Shown: positions 8,540 through 19,167 of the stretch, in pieces
Numbering within the stretch: the first letter of the stretch is position 1
Layout of the letters: every line of letters starts with the position of its first letter
Assembly (NCBI GenBank): GCA_012295275.1
Contig: CM022676.1
Coordinates: forward strand, 18,312,485-18,344,984
Reading direction: 5' to 3'
DNA from: Chrysomallon squamiferum
Taxonomy: Eukaryota > Mollusca > Gastropoda > Neomphalida > Peltospiridae
DNA: 32,500 nucleotides
Translations under genes and position numbers: made by a program
Notes under the pieces: model-generated
Database searches by the model: none
Told to the model about the DNA's origin: nothing
Seen by the model: only the letters and a program-made list of their open reading frames with translations

Positions 8540-11212
8540 CATACATATATACATATATATATATATTTGAATGTATTTTAGTTTGTAGTTTATTGATATA
8601 TCCTATAAGAAAATAATTAATGGAAATTTTCAAATCATGTCATTAGCATTATGGAAAACAGCAAAGGTTCGATGTCTTGAGATATCTGTGTTCTGAAACG
8701 TATGTTTGTAACATGTAACATTTTTATTTTAGGCTGTAGTTTGTTGATTTATCCTGGTGCTTTCAACATGACAACAGGACCTGCACACTGGGAGCTACTA
8801 CAGCGTTGTCGTGCTGTTGACAACCAGGTGTACGTAGCTGCAGTGTCACCCGCTCGAGATGAAACCGCCTCATACACTGCCTGGGGACACAGCTCTGTGG
8901 TGAATCCCTGGTGAGAAAACAAGTTTGATAATAAAACACTGTCTGTGCAGTCTGTTCACAGATCCAGTAGAGTAACAAAAACATGGAATACAGTTAAAAT
9001 TGGCTACAACAGACATCCGCAAGCATTTACAAATTACAGATGTGTCAGTTATAAAGAGGTGACTGTTCCATACAGATCCATGATTTATTAAAGGATTTTT
9101 TTAGCCAGTATTGTGATAGAGATAAAAATACCTTTATAAGAAATAATTTATATTTTATAAGAGAATTTCTGTGTTAGTAAAATAGTAACAGTACAAAAAA
9201 GGGGTTGATTTTTCTTAATTATTATTGCTTTCCTTGTTCCACAAAACAAATACAACTTTTTAAAATTTAGTTAATTTGAGAATGATTGACACCAAAATGA
9301 TCACAAGTCTTTTAGCCAGTTAAATTTCTTTGTTCAAATTTTGTATTAACATTGGTCTAATGTTAAAGCAGTACAGTTTCTCAGGGATGAATTGCATGAA
9401 ATCTCAGGGACAGACTGGCATTAACATTAAGAAAATAGATTATTTTATCAAAAGCTATTATCAATGTGGCAAGTTAAATCAGTATTGTTATTTCATATCA
9501 TTGCCAGTCCAGTGGCAGAATGTGATTATTAGTAGCCAGTATGCAGCCACTATAAAGTTAACCTTAATAATTTTAACAGAACATCTTTATTGAGTGTCTC
9601 CTGCACCAGTCCATGTTTGTCCACCTACAACAGTGGGTACCTAATTTAACACACACACTTTGATTTTTAGCAACTTTATTAGCATAGTGTGATTACACAA
9701 CACAGTAACAAAAGTTGAAAATATTGGAAGAAACCACTGTTAGCTCAGTGTGTTAACTCTTCTCACTGTAACATCATAACGGAGAAACTATTATACATAT
9801 CATATGTTTGCTTTTCAATTATAATTGGTGGAATTAAGTAAAATTTGCAAGTGTTGAAGTGTTGTGGCTGTTACGGCACGCTGTACATGTCATTTAAAGA
9901 AGGTTAATTCATTGGTGGCAGTTTGGGGTCCTGTTATAACTAGGTGACCATCCTGAACAGGTGGCTGTTAAAGCATTTCTGACTGCTTACATAAATAAAA
10001 TGTCTTAGAATTTTAATTTCTATATGATAGATATTGCTTTGCATTTAATGAGAAATGTTAGGGAGTGAAGGCATTTTATGACAGTTTTGTGGAAGTCATT
10101 GAGGTAGCTATTTAATGCCCAATAGCTGATCAAAACTGTTCATATTAATCACTGTTGCCCCAAATAAAATCGATAGCTTTGCCTATTTTAGGTCACCAAA
10201 CTAAGCTACTTTTCTTTGTGATTTTTAATTCTGTTTTTGTCAGAAATCTGTTCATTGTCTGAGCTAATGTAGATTTGTTTCAATTTTTTATTTTTTATTT
10301 TTATTTTCGTATTATCCAAGATTGGTGTATACAGTTTGGTATTAGTGGCTTATATATGACTGACTGTTTCACTAACAATATTTCAACATTATTTTTCCAT
10401 TTGTTTTAAATTAATTTTTATGAAAATCAATTTTTCAGAATTATGAATTCAGTTTTAATTTAATTCTCCACAAAAAAATAAAATAAAATAAAAATAAATA
10501 ATAATAACAATAACAATAACAACAACAACAATAAAATTTCATGTTATTTTATTTTATTAATTAAGGGGAAAAGTCATTGCGTCATGTGAACATGAAGAAT
10601 CTGTTGTTTATGCAGACATAGGTAAGTAAAAATCTTGACAATTGTTGAAATTTTCCACAGTTAACATTATAATTTATAATAAGAACATTTTGTTTTTTGT
10701 TTTTTAAGCATTATTAATTTCTGATATTTGTTTTTATTAACTTCATTTTGTCTGGGGAGGGAATTTTTTTTAAAATATAATCACAGAAAATTTTGTTTAG
10801 TTACATTTTCTTTTTCTTTTTTTAAATATTTTTTTTAATTTATTTTTGTTTCCCATTTTTACTAGCTTAATTGTAACCCTACTAAAGCTTCTAGTTTATT
10901 GCTATTGTTAAAGTAAATTTAGTGGTTATAATATTAGTACTAGAGACAGTTTTTGTAATAATGAAAAGCAATGGCAAGAGTATCATCAGTAATAGTAATA
11001 GCAGCAGTGGTAGTAGTAATGGTAATAATAGTAGTGGTAATGAAAATTTATTTTCATCAACATTAATAAAATTCAGCTGACATAGTTATATATTGATACA
11101 TGTATTTTTAATTGTAGATTTTGACTACTTGCAAGAAGTAAGAAGCCAGATTCCACTCAGAAAGCAGAGAAGAGAGGATTTGTACAAAGTTCAAGATCTC
11201 AGAGAATCTTAG
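1894..11212 (+). CDS. NIT2: Omega-amidase NIT2 (nitrilase superfamily), complete, nine coding exons
   Basis: Joining 1894-1900, 2179-2297, 3308-3428, 6344-6432, 7687-7780, 8172-8246, 8733-8910, 10566-10621 and 11118-11212 gives an 834-nt open frame (277 residues plus TAG), essentially the length of mammalian NIT2 (276). All introns are GT-AG. The protein is one carbon-nitrogen hydrolase domain. The catalytic triad falls at the family positions: Glu43 (ECFNSPYG), Lys112 (KHRKVHLFDID) and Cys153 ([10 protein letters not shown]). Other hallmarks are [44 protein letters not shown] and [11 protein letters not shown], which favour NIT2 over NIT1. Known family role: it deamidates alpha-ketoglutaramate and alpha-ketosuccinamate, made by glutamine and asparagine transaminases, to 2-oxoglutarate and oxaloacetate (glutaminase II pathway; cytosol and mitochondria). 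The start ATG is followed by SKFKLALIQ, matching the family N-terminus. No disabling change is seen. Confidence 0.96.
2179..2297 (+). CDS. NIT2: NIT2 exon 2 (residues 3-42)
   Basis: The acceptor CTCCCCAG ends at 2178 and the donor GTAAGT starts at 2298. It encodes [18 protein letters not shown] and onward to GADIVALP, the first beta strand and helix of the nitrilase fold. It ends in phase 0 just before the catalytic Glu. Confidence 0.96.
2308..2373 (+). repeat. 33-bp direct tandem duplication at the start of NIT2 intron 2
   Basis: Two adjacent 33-bp copies starting CCCCAGGACTCTGTCCAG (2308-2340 and 2341-2373) differ at only a couple of bases. They begin 10 bp after the exon 2 donor and are intronic. 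Confidence 0.9.
3308..3428 (+). CDS. NIT2: NIT2 exon 3 (residues 43-82, catalytic Glu43)
   Basis: The acceptor TGTTTTCAG ends at 3307 and the donor GTGGGT starts at 3429. The first codon, GAG, is catalytic Glu43, followed by [20 protein letters not shown]. It ends KDNKIFLVG plus one base of Gly83. Confidence 0.96.
3690..4145 (+). repeat. Unclassified interspersed repeat, copy 1, in NIT2 intron 3
   Basis: This ~450-bp stretch is a diverged direct copy of about 4520-5030. Shared landmarks in order are CATAACA near the start, GATTATTATT/GATTATTGTT, CTTTTGTTTGC.GTCAAAT, ACACCT.TGTCTTTAATTG, CCTTTAGTCTCA and GAGGATTA. No open frame, terminal repeat or target duplication was found, so the class is unknown. 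Confidence 0.75.
4520..5030 (+). repeat. Unclassified interspersed repeat, copy 2, in NIT2 intron 3
   Basis: This is the second direct copy of the 3690-4145 element, about 0.85 kb downstream. It shares long blocks such as TGTCTTTAATTGCCTTTAG. It ends at a (TA)n tract (5002-5029), and copy 1 also ends in ATATAT. An AT-rich end like this is compatible with a retroposed element or a segmental duplication. Confidence 0.75.
5405..5547. repeat. ~140-bp imperfect foldback (hairpin) in NIT2 intron 3
   Basis: An inverted repeat is centred on the palindrome TTGGCCAA (5470-5477). The outer arms pair CAAGTTGGT (5406-5414) with ACCAATTTG (5538-5546). The middle arms pair TTTTCAGCC (5432-5440) with GGCTGAAAA (5509-5517). 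The inner arms hold TTTTG..AATTA and its complement. The arms are diverged. It could be a foldback MITE or a long RNA hairpin. Confidence 0.65.
6254..6300 (+). repeat. (TTGTG)n pentanucleotide microsatellite just upstream of NIT2 exon 4
   Basis: A GT run passes into repeated GTTGT/TTGTG units ending about 40 bp before the exon 4 acceptor, within the likely branch-point/polypyrimidine zone of intron 3. Confidence 0.9.
6344..6432 (+). CDS. NIT2: NIT2 exon 4 (residues 83-112, catalytic Lys112)
   Basis: The acceptor TGTTGTCAG ends at 6343 and the donor GTAATT starts at 6433. It encodes [18 protein letters not shown] then [12 protein letters not shown]. The last codon, AAG (6430-6432), is catalytic Lys112. 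Confidence 0.96.
7457..7648 (+). repeat. Tandem duplication, period ~110 bp, in NIT2 intron 4
   Basis: TTTAATATTCATAACTG occurs at about 7459 and again at about 7569. Each copy is followed by GTCAAAAGTGGTGTTAAAT and then ATGTTGGGTGTAACTGTC. About 1.75 copies are present with few differences. Confidence 0.88.
7687..7780 (+). CDS. NIT2: NIT2 exon 5 (residues 113-143)
   Basis: The acceptor TTTCTTCTTAG ends at 7686 and the donor GTAAGT starts at 7781. It encodes [18 protein letters not shown] and onward to LTCFQT plus one base. [10 protein letters not shown] is strongly characteristic of NIT2. Confidence 0.96.
8172..8246 (+). CDS. NIT2: NIT2 exon 6 (residues 144-168, catalytic Cys153)
   Basis: The acceptor TTTTTCTAG ends at 8171 and the donor GTAATT starts at 8247. 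It encodes [18 protein letters not shown] and then AHLYAKK. The Cys in GICYD is residue 153 of the joined protein, the nucleophile. Confidence 0.96.
8491..8567. repeat. Compound (AC)n(AT)n microsatellite in NIT2 intron 6
   Basis: (AC)15 at 8491-8520 is followed by interrupted (AT)n to about 8567. Other intronic simple repeats are (TA)n at 5002-5029 and (GT)n at about 7810-7828. Confidence 0.95.
8733..8910 (+). CDS. NIT2: NIT2 exon 7 (residues 169-227)
   Basis: The acceptor TTTTATTTTAG ends at 8732 and the donor GTGAGA starts at 8911. This longest exon carries [36 protein letters not shown] and WGHSSVVNP. It ends two bases into the Trp codon and is noticeably GC-richer than its flanking introns. 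Confidence 0.97.
10566..10621 (+). CDS. NIT2: NIT2 exon 8 (residues 228-246)
   Basis: The acceptor TTAATTAAG ends at 10565 (AT-rich tract) and the donor GTAAGT starts at 10622. It completes Trp and encodes [18 protein letters not shown], which continues the family's NPWG reading in frame. Confidence 0.93.
11118..11212 (+). CDS. NIT2: NIT2 exon 9 (residues 247-277 and stop)
   Basis: The acceptor TTAATTGTAG ends at 11117. It encodes [19 protein letters not shown] and then [12 protein letters not shown], ending at TAG (11210-11212). The QIP..RQ/KR.DLY pattern is the usual C-terminus of this family. Confidence 0.95.
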
Positions 11213-11764
11213 CTGCAAGTTCTGATTTTCAAACAACGAAAACAGATTTTGTTACCAGTATTAAATGAATTACAGTGTAGCCGAATTTATATTGCAGTCA
11301 GGTTTGATTTGATTCAGTTATATTCAGGTGGAAATTGAACATAACCAGAGGTATATTAATTTATTTGTATTACACAAATTAATGTGATAACATTGTGTGA
11401 TTTAATTTTGTTGCGTTACGGTTGGGTGTAAATTATATTGGTTACATTCCAGTCTGGTATGAATTATATGAATCATTTGTTATCAGGCCAAAAATTAAAC
11501 AAGTGGTGATAGACCCAGGTGAAAAATCACCTGCTGTGCAGTGAAAAAGTAACATGTATTAGTAAATTTTTATCATCAGGTATGAATTAAACTTGTTATT
11601 ATAATGAACTGTTAATTAACTATCAAATGTTGAATGTATTAAATCGCTGATCAAGCACTGCCTAAACATAAAATGTAAATTAGCTTTAAATACAGAAGAC
11701 TGTCACACTTAAGCACTAAGTATTAATTTTATCCTTTTGTTTTAATTCTTTTACTAATCTTTAA

Positions 11765-11802
<38 letters not shown>

Positions 11803-12640
11803 TCTGAACACAAACCTATGTATCAAATTCTGTTTACAATATCTTAATATTATTTATAATTGGTGAATATTTCATTTTATAAAATAAAATAAAATATATC
11901 TATTAAAATTAAAAATATAAATCAATTTCATAGGTAAAAAATAAAAAAAATAAAAAAATATCACCATTTAGTTTACTGTCAGCAAGAACAAAATAAAAAA
12001 TAAAAAGATATTTGGTGTATAAATGGAAAATCTAATTTTCATATATTTATTTTTTATTGTTTTTAGTGCTGATATCAAACAAGGATTGGAATATACATTA
12101 ATGATTTAATCATTTCTTTCTGGAATGTAACAGCAAAATGCAGCTTTCATTCTTGTTATTCCATATTATGATTTTAATGGGTTTTTTTTTTTTCTTTTTT
12201 TGTTGATGTCTGCCTGCTTAATGGATGTGTTATCTTCAAAAAAGAGTAATCACTCTTTGGTCTTCTGATACTCTTCATTTCAATTTAATATGGTATCTGT
12301 AATATTTTTTATTTTTTATTTTTCATTGTTGTTGTTGTTATGATAAGATAAAACTGTAAAATTTTGAAATTGTTGCAGGAGTGACTATTACTTGTGGCAC
12401 TGTTATGTGATGACTGCTAGTTACAAACAGAAATATACTACAATCCTACCACTGAGTCTACTTATGTTCCATTGTTTTCTAAATCTTCACAGTTTTCTAA
12501 ATCAACTTGTCTACTTGAATAATCAAAATAAATCATTAGATGAGATTGTTACACAAACAAAAATGTTTCTCTTGAAGAAGAAAACATTTAATGAAAGTGA
12601 CCATCAAATTTTCACTTAACACAAATTTTTGTACCCTTCA
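11213..12640 (+). other. NIT2 3' UTR and downstream AT-rich DNA
   Basis: No gene is seen here. The 3' UTR starts at 11213. Candidate ATTAAA signals occur at several places (for example about 11586), and the first AATAAA is at 11883 within an AAAAT-rich tract, so the cleavage site cannot be chosen. A 31-T run lies at 11769-11799. An open frame at 12392-12619 looks like chance coding in AT-rich DNA. Confidence 0.5.
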
Positions 12641-13255
12641 TTCCACTTTATTTCTTATTTTATTTTAAATTTAAATCATTATTTTTTATATTATTTTTTA
12701 TATTTTAAATACATTTAAAAACTGAACAAAAACTAGACCTATTTACTTGATCATATTGCTGTTGATAACATTTTTCTTGTGAATAATCATCACACAATAA
12801 GATTTTGCTGAAACAACAGATAAAACCTTTTTTTATTTTTTTTATAAATATTTTATTTTAAATTTGTTTAAAAACAAAACAGTATTTAACAAAACTAAGT
12901 ATTTACTTTTGTGTGTGTGTTTTTTCATCAATATTTTTCTTATCAGTAGCTACATAATATTTTTAATTTTATTTTTTTTATTATTATTTTTGTTTAACAA
13001 AACTATGCCTATTTACTTTATCAAACATTTGTACTGAAGTTTTTCTTGTAAGTAGTCACACATTAAGATTCTGTTGAAACAAAACATTTAAATATTTTTA
13101 ATTGGTATTTTTTCTTGTTTTTATTTTTTTCTTTTTTTTTAAAATTTTGTTTAAAAACAAAACCAAGGCTATTTACTTGTATATATTTATATTGATATAG
13201 TTTTTGTTATCAGTAGACACACATTAAGATTCTGTTGAAAAAAGATATTAATGTT
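12640..13255 (+). repeat. Four diverged tandem units in AT-rich DNA
   Basis: A module reading roughly AACAAAACTA.GCC, TATTTACTT, TTTTTCTTGT.AGTAG and ACATTAAGATTCTGTTGAAA recurs with TATTTACTT anchors near 12740, 12900, 13010 and 13170. Spacing is irregular (about 110-160 bp) because of T/A-rich length changes. Confidence 0.6.
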
Positions 13256-13304
13256 TTTGACAATACATGTCTATTGTTTGATATATAGCTGGTAATGCAC
13301 TTAC

Positions 13305-13580
13305 GAATTTCAAGACAAGCATTCTGTCCTGGTGCAAGATCTTTCAAGGTATTGTTAGTTTGAAGACAGGTTTCTTTCCTTGGGTGAGATGTTGTAAAGC
13401 ATTAATCTTAAGTCAAACATTCTTTCTCTCAGATTCTGTAAAAAAATATTTCTTAATTTTAAAGATTCTTTCTTTGAATAGGATTTCATTAAGCTTCTGT
13501 ATTTTCAGAGAAAATGAGATCTTTTTAAAGCGTCAGTTTTAGGACAAACATTCTGTCCTCAGTCACAAATTTGTAAAGTA
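13305..13580 (+). repeat. Weak ~65-bp tandem repeat
   Basis: Variants of GACAAGCATTCTGTCCT, then AGAT.TT..AAAG.ATTA, recur near 13312, 13365, 13425 and 13540. Copies are strongly diverged and the number of units is uncertain. Confidence 0.45.
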
Positions 13581-15269
13581 TTAGTCAGTCTGTTATGTCA
13601 AATCTTTGATATTTGTAAACATAAGAGATTATGTACACTTGTTTTATTTATAATGTATAGTAGTGGTGTTACATAACCAAGCATTTCTTAGCGAAGGAAA
13701 CAATATGAAAGTGTTGCAACACCTTCGTTCTCGTTATCATAATCTTCTACATTTTCTTTTTTTTAATTATTATTACAGGTTTATGTTTGGATTGTGCAGA
13801 TTTCAAAAACTTTCCTTTCTAACACCCATCTCTTTCATAATTATTCCTAGGAATTAAAAAACAAATGACCTGATCAGATATTTATTTATTTAATTATTAT
13901 TAATTGTTAACATTACTGCAATGTCTTCTTGTTGAGCCATTATCGAAAAAGGATGTGATTTCTATTTAAAAAAAAATTTCCTGTACATTATAAATTATAG
14001 ATAATCAACATATATTTTATAACAAACTTTTTCTGATAGAGCAACAGTACAGCAAAAAAACAACAATAGAAACAACCTTCAACTAAAGATTTCTGCAAGG
14101 TTTGGATCCTTTTTAAATTTACTTGTTTAAATTAAAACCATTTTTATTTGATTTTGTTGTTTGAAGATAACAGGAAAGTGTCATAACCAGCAGTCTGTTT
14201 TTTGCAGAGCTTGGTTCCCTCAAATAAATCATAGTTTGGTTTATTTCTTTGCAGTGAACAATTTGTTTCGCTGGTCTTGGTGCACTACTGTTTTATATTT
14301 TGTTTTGTTATTTCATTTGGTGATCATAACAAAGTGAGAGAGTATCTGATAATTGCAGCATAATGCATGTTACAGGATTCGTACGTGTTTTGCAAAGTTT
14401 TTAAAATTCATCGCTATGTTTTCCAGGATCTTAACAGTTGTGGAAAATTATGTTCTTGCTGTAAATAAAATGTATGAAAAACTGGTTTGTTTCACCAGTA
14501 TCAATGATGTGCTGTTATAGCCTAGCCAAAGAAAATGGTTCCATTTTGGTAGTGGTTTCGTTTTAGCCTGATCCTGAAAAATTAACTAAGGCTGTTGTCA
14601 GGTACTGATGTAGCCTAGCCAACAAAAATGGTTTGACTAAAATCTAATAGTTCAGGAAGACTGTTATACAGCAAAAATACCCATTGAAACTGAGGTTGTA
14701 AACTGTGAACTGATAAAACTGAGAGAGAAGTCTAACTAATTTTTGGAAAAGCTATGGAAATTTTGACGGCCCAAAGTGTATGAACCGTGTGAAATTTAAT
14801 TTCTCTTGAGAAATGATTTATCTGTAAAATTTGTTTTTATATATTTTTTGAGTTTTTTTTTTTTTTTTTTTTATAGAGATGGAAGACAAACTGAAAATGT
14901 CAGTTACAAACGGTGATATATTCCTAAAAGCAGAGTAAAATGCCTGTCACACTCTTTAATATTTGGTTCTGCTTGACCCAGATACTTTGTAATAACTCTG
15001 TGTAAACTATAAACATTAATTACTTAAATATTTAATGAGAAATAATCATTGTACATTTTGTTGTAGTTCAAGATTTGATCATACTCTTATCTTCCATTCA
15101 GGGAAGTTTTATGATTCAGAAACATCAGTTCAGTTCTCTAGTGATAAAATATGTCTAAAACTTCAGTTTGTCATGCATGCATCACTTCTTGTCGTAAAGA
15201 ATACATAGTGTGACAGTATTTTCAATCAGACTTACTGATGTTCTTTTCTCCAGACAACATTATTATTGT
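13581..15269. other. Non-coding AT-rich stretch with no recognised feature
   Basis: No exon-like frame, RNA gene or transposon signature is seen. There is a short near-repeat containing TAGCCTAGCCAA at about 14518 and 14612, and a poly-T run at about 14850-14872. Confidence 0.5.
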
Positions 15270-15576
15270 ATTTTCAACAGAGAAGATAATCTGTGTGTTG
15301 CCTCGATGATATCAGCAAGATTTCACTGGTCAGTACCCCAGTATTAATTTCCAGTCATTCTTGATTGTCGTATTGCCTACTACTTACAAATACCACAATG
15401 TCATTTTGTTCAGTACATCACTTTATATTAAGATAAGTTGGTTTGATCCATTGGTGTATTTTTTGGTTTTGTTTTGAGAAACATGTTTCATACACTCTGT
15501 TAATTTCTTTCCTGTTGCCAGTAAATATCTACAGGATATTTCAACAAAATTTGCTATTTATTCAATTGTATTGTAG
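15270..15576 (+). repeat. 608-bp-family repeat, copy A (shortened)
   Basis: It begins near TTTTCAACAGAGAAGATAAT and carries the family landmarks GATATCAGCAAGATTTCACT, ATGTCATTTTGTTCAG, AAGTTGGTTTGATCC and TTTCCTGTTGCCAG. It lacks the CATTGGA.TTTTT to TAGAGAAAAATATAAATT part seen in the later copies. Confidence 0.75.
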
Positions 15577-16110
15577 GAATATAGATACAAGAATGAACAT
15601 TACAAATGAATATTCTACAGATAAGATTATGTGTATATTGCCTGGATGATATCAGCAAGGTTTCACTGAACAGTACACCAGTATAAACTTCCAGTCATTC
15701 TTGATTTGGGTATTGTCTGTTACGTACAAATATCGAATGTCATTTTGTTCAGATGATGGTCATGTCAACATTTTGTTCAGTACATCACTTCATGTCATTA
15801 AGATTTGGTTTGATCCTTTTTTTCTTTTTTTTCTTCAGAAACATGTTTCATACACTCACTCAATTTCTTGCCTGTTGCCAGTAAATATCTGCAGGATATT
15901 TCTACAAATTTCGCTTTTTGGTCATTTGTATCCTTTTGCTAGAAATTCATTGGAGTTTTTTTTTTATTGTTACTTTTACATTGGTTCTTAACTAAAATGA
16001 GGAGAAATTAGGTTTTTCAACTGAAATTAATTTTCAATTACATTAGATACAGGTATTTTATTTTGTAGAGAAAAGTATAAATTAATATTCAACAGATAAT
16101 TGTTCAGATG
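15577..16110 (+). repeat. 608-bp-family repeat, copy B
   Basis: It starts at ATAGATACAAGAATGAACAT directly after copy A. It carries the landmark blocks in order, including TTCCTGTTGCCAGTAAATAT, GAGGAGAAATTAGG and TTTTATTTTGTAGAGAAAAG. It fades after about 16110. Confidence 0.8.
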
Positions 16111-16393
16111 ATAAAAACAAGGTTTCACTGGCAAGTTGATACTGTTTTTATCATTAAAGATTTTTCTAGAATTATTTACACTTCTGTTTTTTTTAATATT
16201 TTACCTATCACCAGTATATGAGATCATATCTATTGTTTTCTTTTAAAAAGTCAATCAGGTTTGAAAATGTGTTCTACTTCTAATGGTAAAGCTGTTACTT
16301 AGATCTAACGCACATTTTGAAAACACAGAGCTTGTTATGGTTCTGGACATCTGTAGACAAGAACTTGTCAGCTGCATTTTCAAAATACCTTTT

Positions 16394-16428
<35 letters not shown>

Positions 16429-16860
16429 TTTTTTTAATGTTTTGTTCACTCGACAGCTAAGTAAGGTGCGGTCTGAGAATTTCAAATAAATGTTTCAGTT
16501 ACATTTTCAGAGTCGAGTACAAATGAGGCTTCTCTTGATTCGGACTATGTTCAGTGATACTTTTCACAGTCAACATCATCACTGCATTTTAAAAAAATAC
16601 CAACAGATAATTCCTAGATTGATCTTTTATAAAACCTTACTATTTAAAAAATAGGGCATGCATCTTAAAAATCATTTTAAAATAATCATGAATCTTCTTG
16701 TTTCAAGAAACATTTCCATTAATAGGTTGTAGTTACAATAAGGCCGATTCTTTTTCTGAAATATTTCCTGAAAACATATCACAAACAGATTGATCTCTTC
16801 TTCCAGATGTAAAAAGAATATGTTGAGTGTTTTATTTGTTTTCCTTTTTTGCTTTTTCAA

Positions 16861-17474
16861 GTATAGATACAAGAGAGAACATTTTGAATGAATATTCTAC
16901 AGATAAGATTATGTGTCTGTTGCTTGGATCATAACAAGATTTCACTGGACAGTACACTAGTATAACCTTCCAGTCATTTCTAATTTGAATACCGACTTCT
17001 ACTTTTAAATGTCACAAATGTCATTTTGTTCAGATGACAGACCTCGCAACATTTTCTCCAAGACCTCACTTCATGTCATTAAGATAAGTTGGTTTGATCC
17101 TTTGTTCACTTTTTTGAGAAACGTGTTCCATGCATTCTGTTAGTTTTTTTCCTGTTGCCAGCAAATATCTGCAGGTTATTTGAAGAAACTGCTTTTTGGT
17201 CATTTGTATTCTTTTGCTAGAAATACATTGGATTTTTTTTATTGTTTTTTTACATCAGTTCTCACTAAAAGGAGGAGAAAATTAGGATTTTGAAATGAAA
17301 TTAATTTTCAGTTACATTATACAGGTATTTTATTTTGTAGAGAAAAATATAAATTAGTATTCAACAGATAAAAATTGTGTGTTCTGTAGTGAACGTTATA
17401 AATGAATATTCTAATTCTTTTAGTTTTAAATTACTATTTATTTATTTTTTACATTGTTACATCTCATTAGTTTA
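16861..17474 (+). repeat. 608-bp-family repeat, copy C
   Basis: It starts GTATAGATACAAGAGAGAAC and ends TTACATCTCATTAGTTTA. It is nearly collinear with copies D and E. The 16111-16860 stretch before it holds a T-run (about 16398-16423). It also has a segment (about 16500-16740) resembling 20860-21070, so it may be a diverged flank of the same element. Confidence 0.88.
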
Positions 17475-18007
17475 CATACAGTGTAGTTACATATTCTAAC
17501 ATACCATGTATTTTCTATTGCTGATGGTAACTTTCTGTCTGAACTTGGTGTGAATGTTCAGTGACTAACAACACATTTTGCTATTTCTTACAGATTCACT
17601 GCTTTTGTGATATTTCACCTGGAACAAAATCTGGTTTGAAATATTTTGTATATAGGCCAGTATAAATGAGTTTTTCTAATTTCAATATGGTCGTCTTCGT
17701 AAGAAAATAGGTCCTGAAAACATACCACAAGAAATTAGTGTTTTTTGTACTCTTTTTTCATTTTTTCTTTCCCTTTTGTTTTTGTTTTTCTTTCTTCTTC
17801 TTCTTCTTTTTTTTTTTTTTTTAAATTTAATGTCTTTAGAGAAATAATGTATGTATTGTATGTCTTCATACTTACTGTCATCATAAGAAACAAATAAATA
17901 ATATGAAAAATATTAAACAATAAATTAATTTTCAAAAATGGTTAAAAATTGGTTCAACTTCTTTTAGTTTTGTGGGTTCCTGTTTTTCAACTTCTTTGTT
18001 TTACCAA

Positions 18008-18618
18008 ATATAGGTACAAGAAAGAACATTTTGAATGAATATTCTACAGATAAGATTATGTGTGTGTTGCTTGGATCATAAGATTTCACTGGACAGTACA
18101 CTAGAATAACCTTCCAGTCATTTCTGATTTGAATACTGACTTCTACTTTTAAATATCACAAATGTCATTTTGTTCAGATGACAGACTTCAGAACATTTTG
18201 TCCAAGACCTCACTTCATGTCATTAAGATAAGTTGGTTTGATCCTTTCTTCACTTTTTTGAGAAACGTGTTCCATGCATTCTGTTAGTTTCTTTCCTGTT
18301 GCCAGAAAATATCTGCAGGTTATTTCAATAAACTGCTTTTTGGTTATTTGTATCCTTTTGCTAGAAATACATTGGACTTTTTTCTATTGGTTTTTACATC
18401 AGTTCTCACTAAAAGGAGGAGAAAATTAGGATTTTGAAATGAAATTAATTTTCAGTTACATTATACAGGTATTTTATTTTGTAGAGAAAAATATAAATTA
18501 GTATTCAACAGATAAAAATTGTGTGTTCTGTAGTGAACGTTATAAATGAATATTCTAATTCTTTTAGTTTTAAATTACTATTTATTTATTGTTTACATTG
18601 TTACATCTCATTAGTTTA
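18008..18618 (+). repeat. 608-bp-family repeat, copy D
   Basis: It is very similar to C over its full length and sits directly head-to-tail with copy E. GTACAAGAAAGAACATTTTG at 18013 recurs at 18621, a period of 608 bp. The C-D gap (17475-18007) is AT-rich and includes TTTTTC/CTT runs at about 17750-17822. Confidence 0.92.
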
Positions 18619-19167
18619 AGGTACAAGAAAGAACATTTTGAATGAATATTCTACAGATAAGATTATGTGTGTGTTGCTTGGATCATAACAAGATTTCACT
18701 GGACAGTACACTAGAATAACCTTCCAGTCATTTCTGATTTGAATACTGCTACTTTTAAATCTCACAAATGTCATTTTGTTTGGATGACAGACCTCACAAC
18801 ATTTTTTCCAAGACCTCACTTCATGTCATTAAGATAAGTTGGTTTGATCCTTTGTTCACTTTTTTGAGAAACGTGTTTGATGCATTCTGTCAGTTTCTTT
18901 CCTGTTGCCAGAAAATATCTGCAGGTTATTTCAACAAACTGCTTTTTGGTCATTTGTATCCTTTGCTAGAAATACATTGAACTTTTTTTTATTGTTTTTT
19001 TACATCAGTTCTCACTAAAAGGAGGAGAAAATTAGGATTTTAAACTGAAATTAATTTCCAGTTACATAATACAGGTATTTTATTTTGTAGAGAAAAATAT
19101 AAATTAATATTGACTAGATAAAAATTGTTTTGTATATTCAACATTATAAATGAGTATTCTATTTCTT
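18619..19167 (+). repeat. 608-bp-family repeat, copy E (3' end truncated by the GC-rich island)
   Basis: It is the tandem partner of D and stays collinear as far as TATAAATGAGTATTCTATTT. At about 19167 the expected TTTTAGTTTTAAATTACT continuation is replaced by GC-rich sequence, so the island's left edge interrupts the repeat. Confidence 0.9.

Noticed and set aside
8409-8633. Minus-strand frame with Tyr-Ile and Cys-Val runs
   Set aside because: It is a translation of the AC/AT microsatellite in intron 6.
8660-8680. GGTTCGATG resembling a tRNA B box
   Set aside because: It has no matching A box or cloverleaf around it. No tRNA gene was found anywhere in the window.
8763-8984. Minus-strand 73-codon frame
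   Set aside because: It is a shadow of NIT2 exon 7 on the opposite strand.
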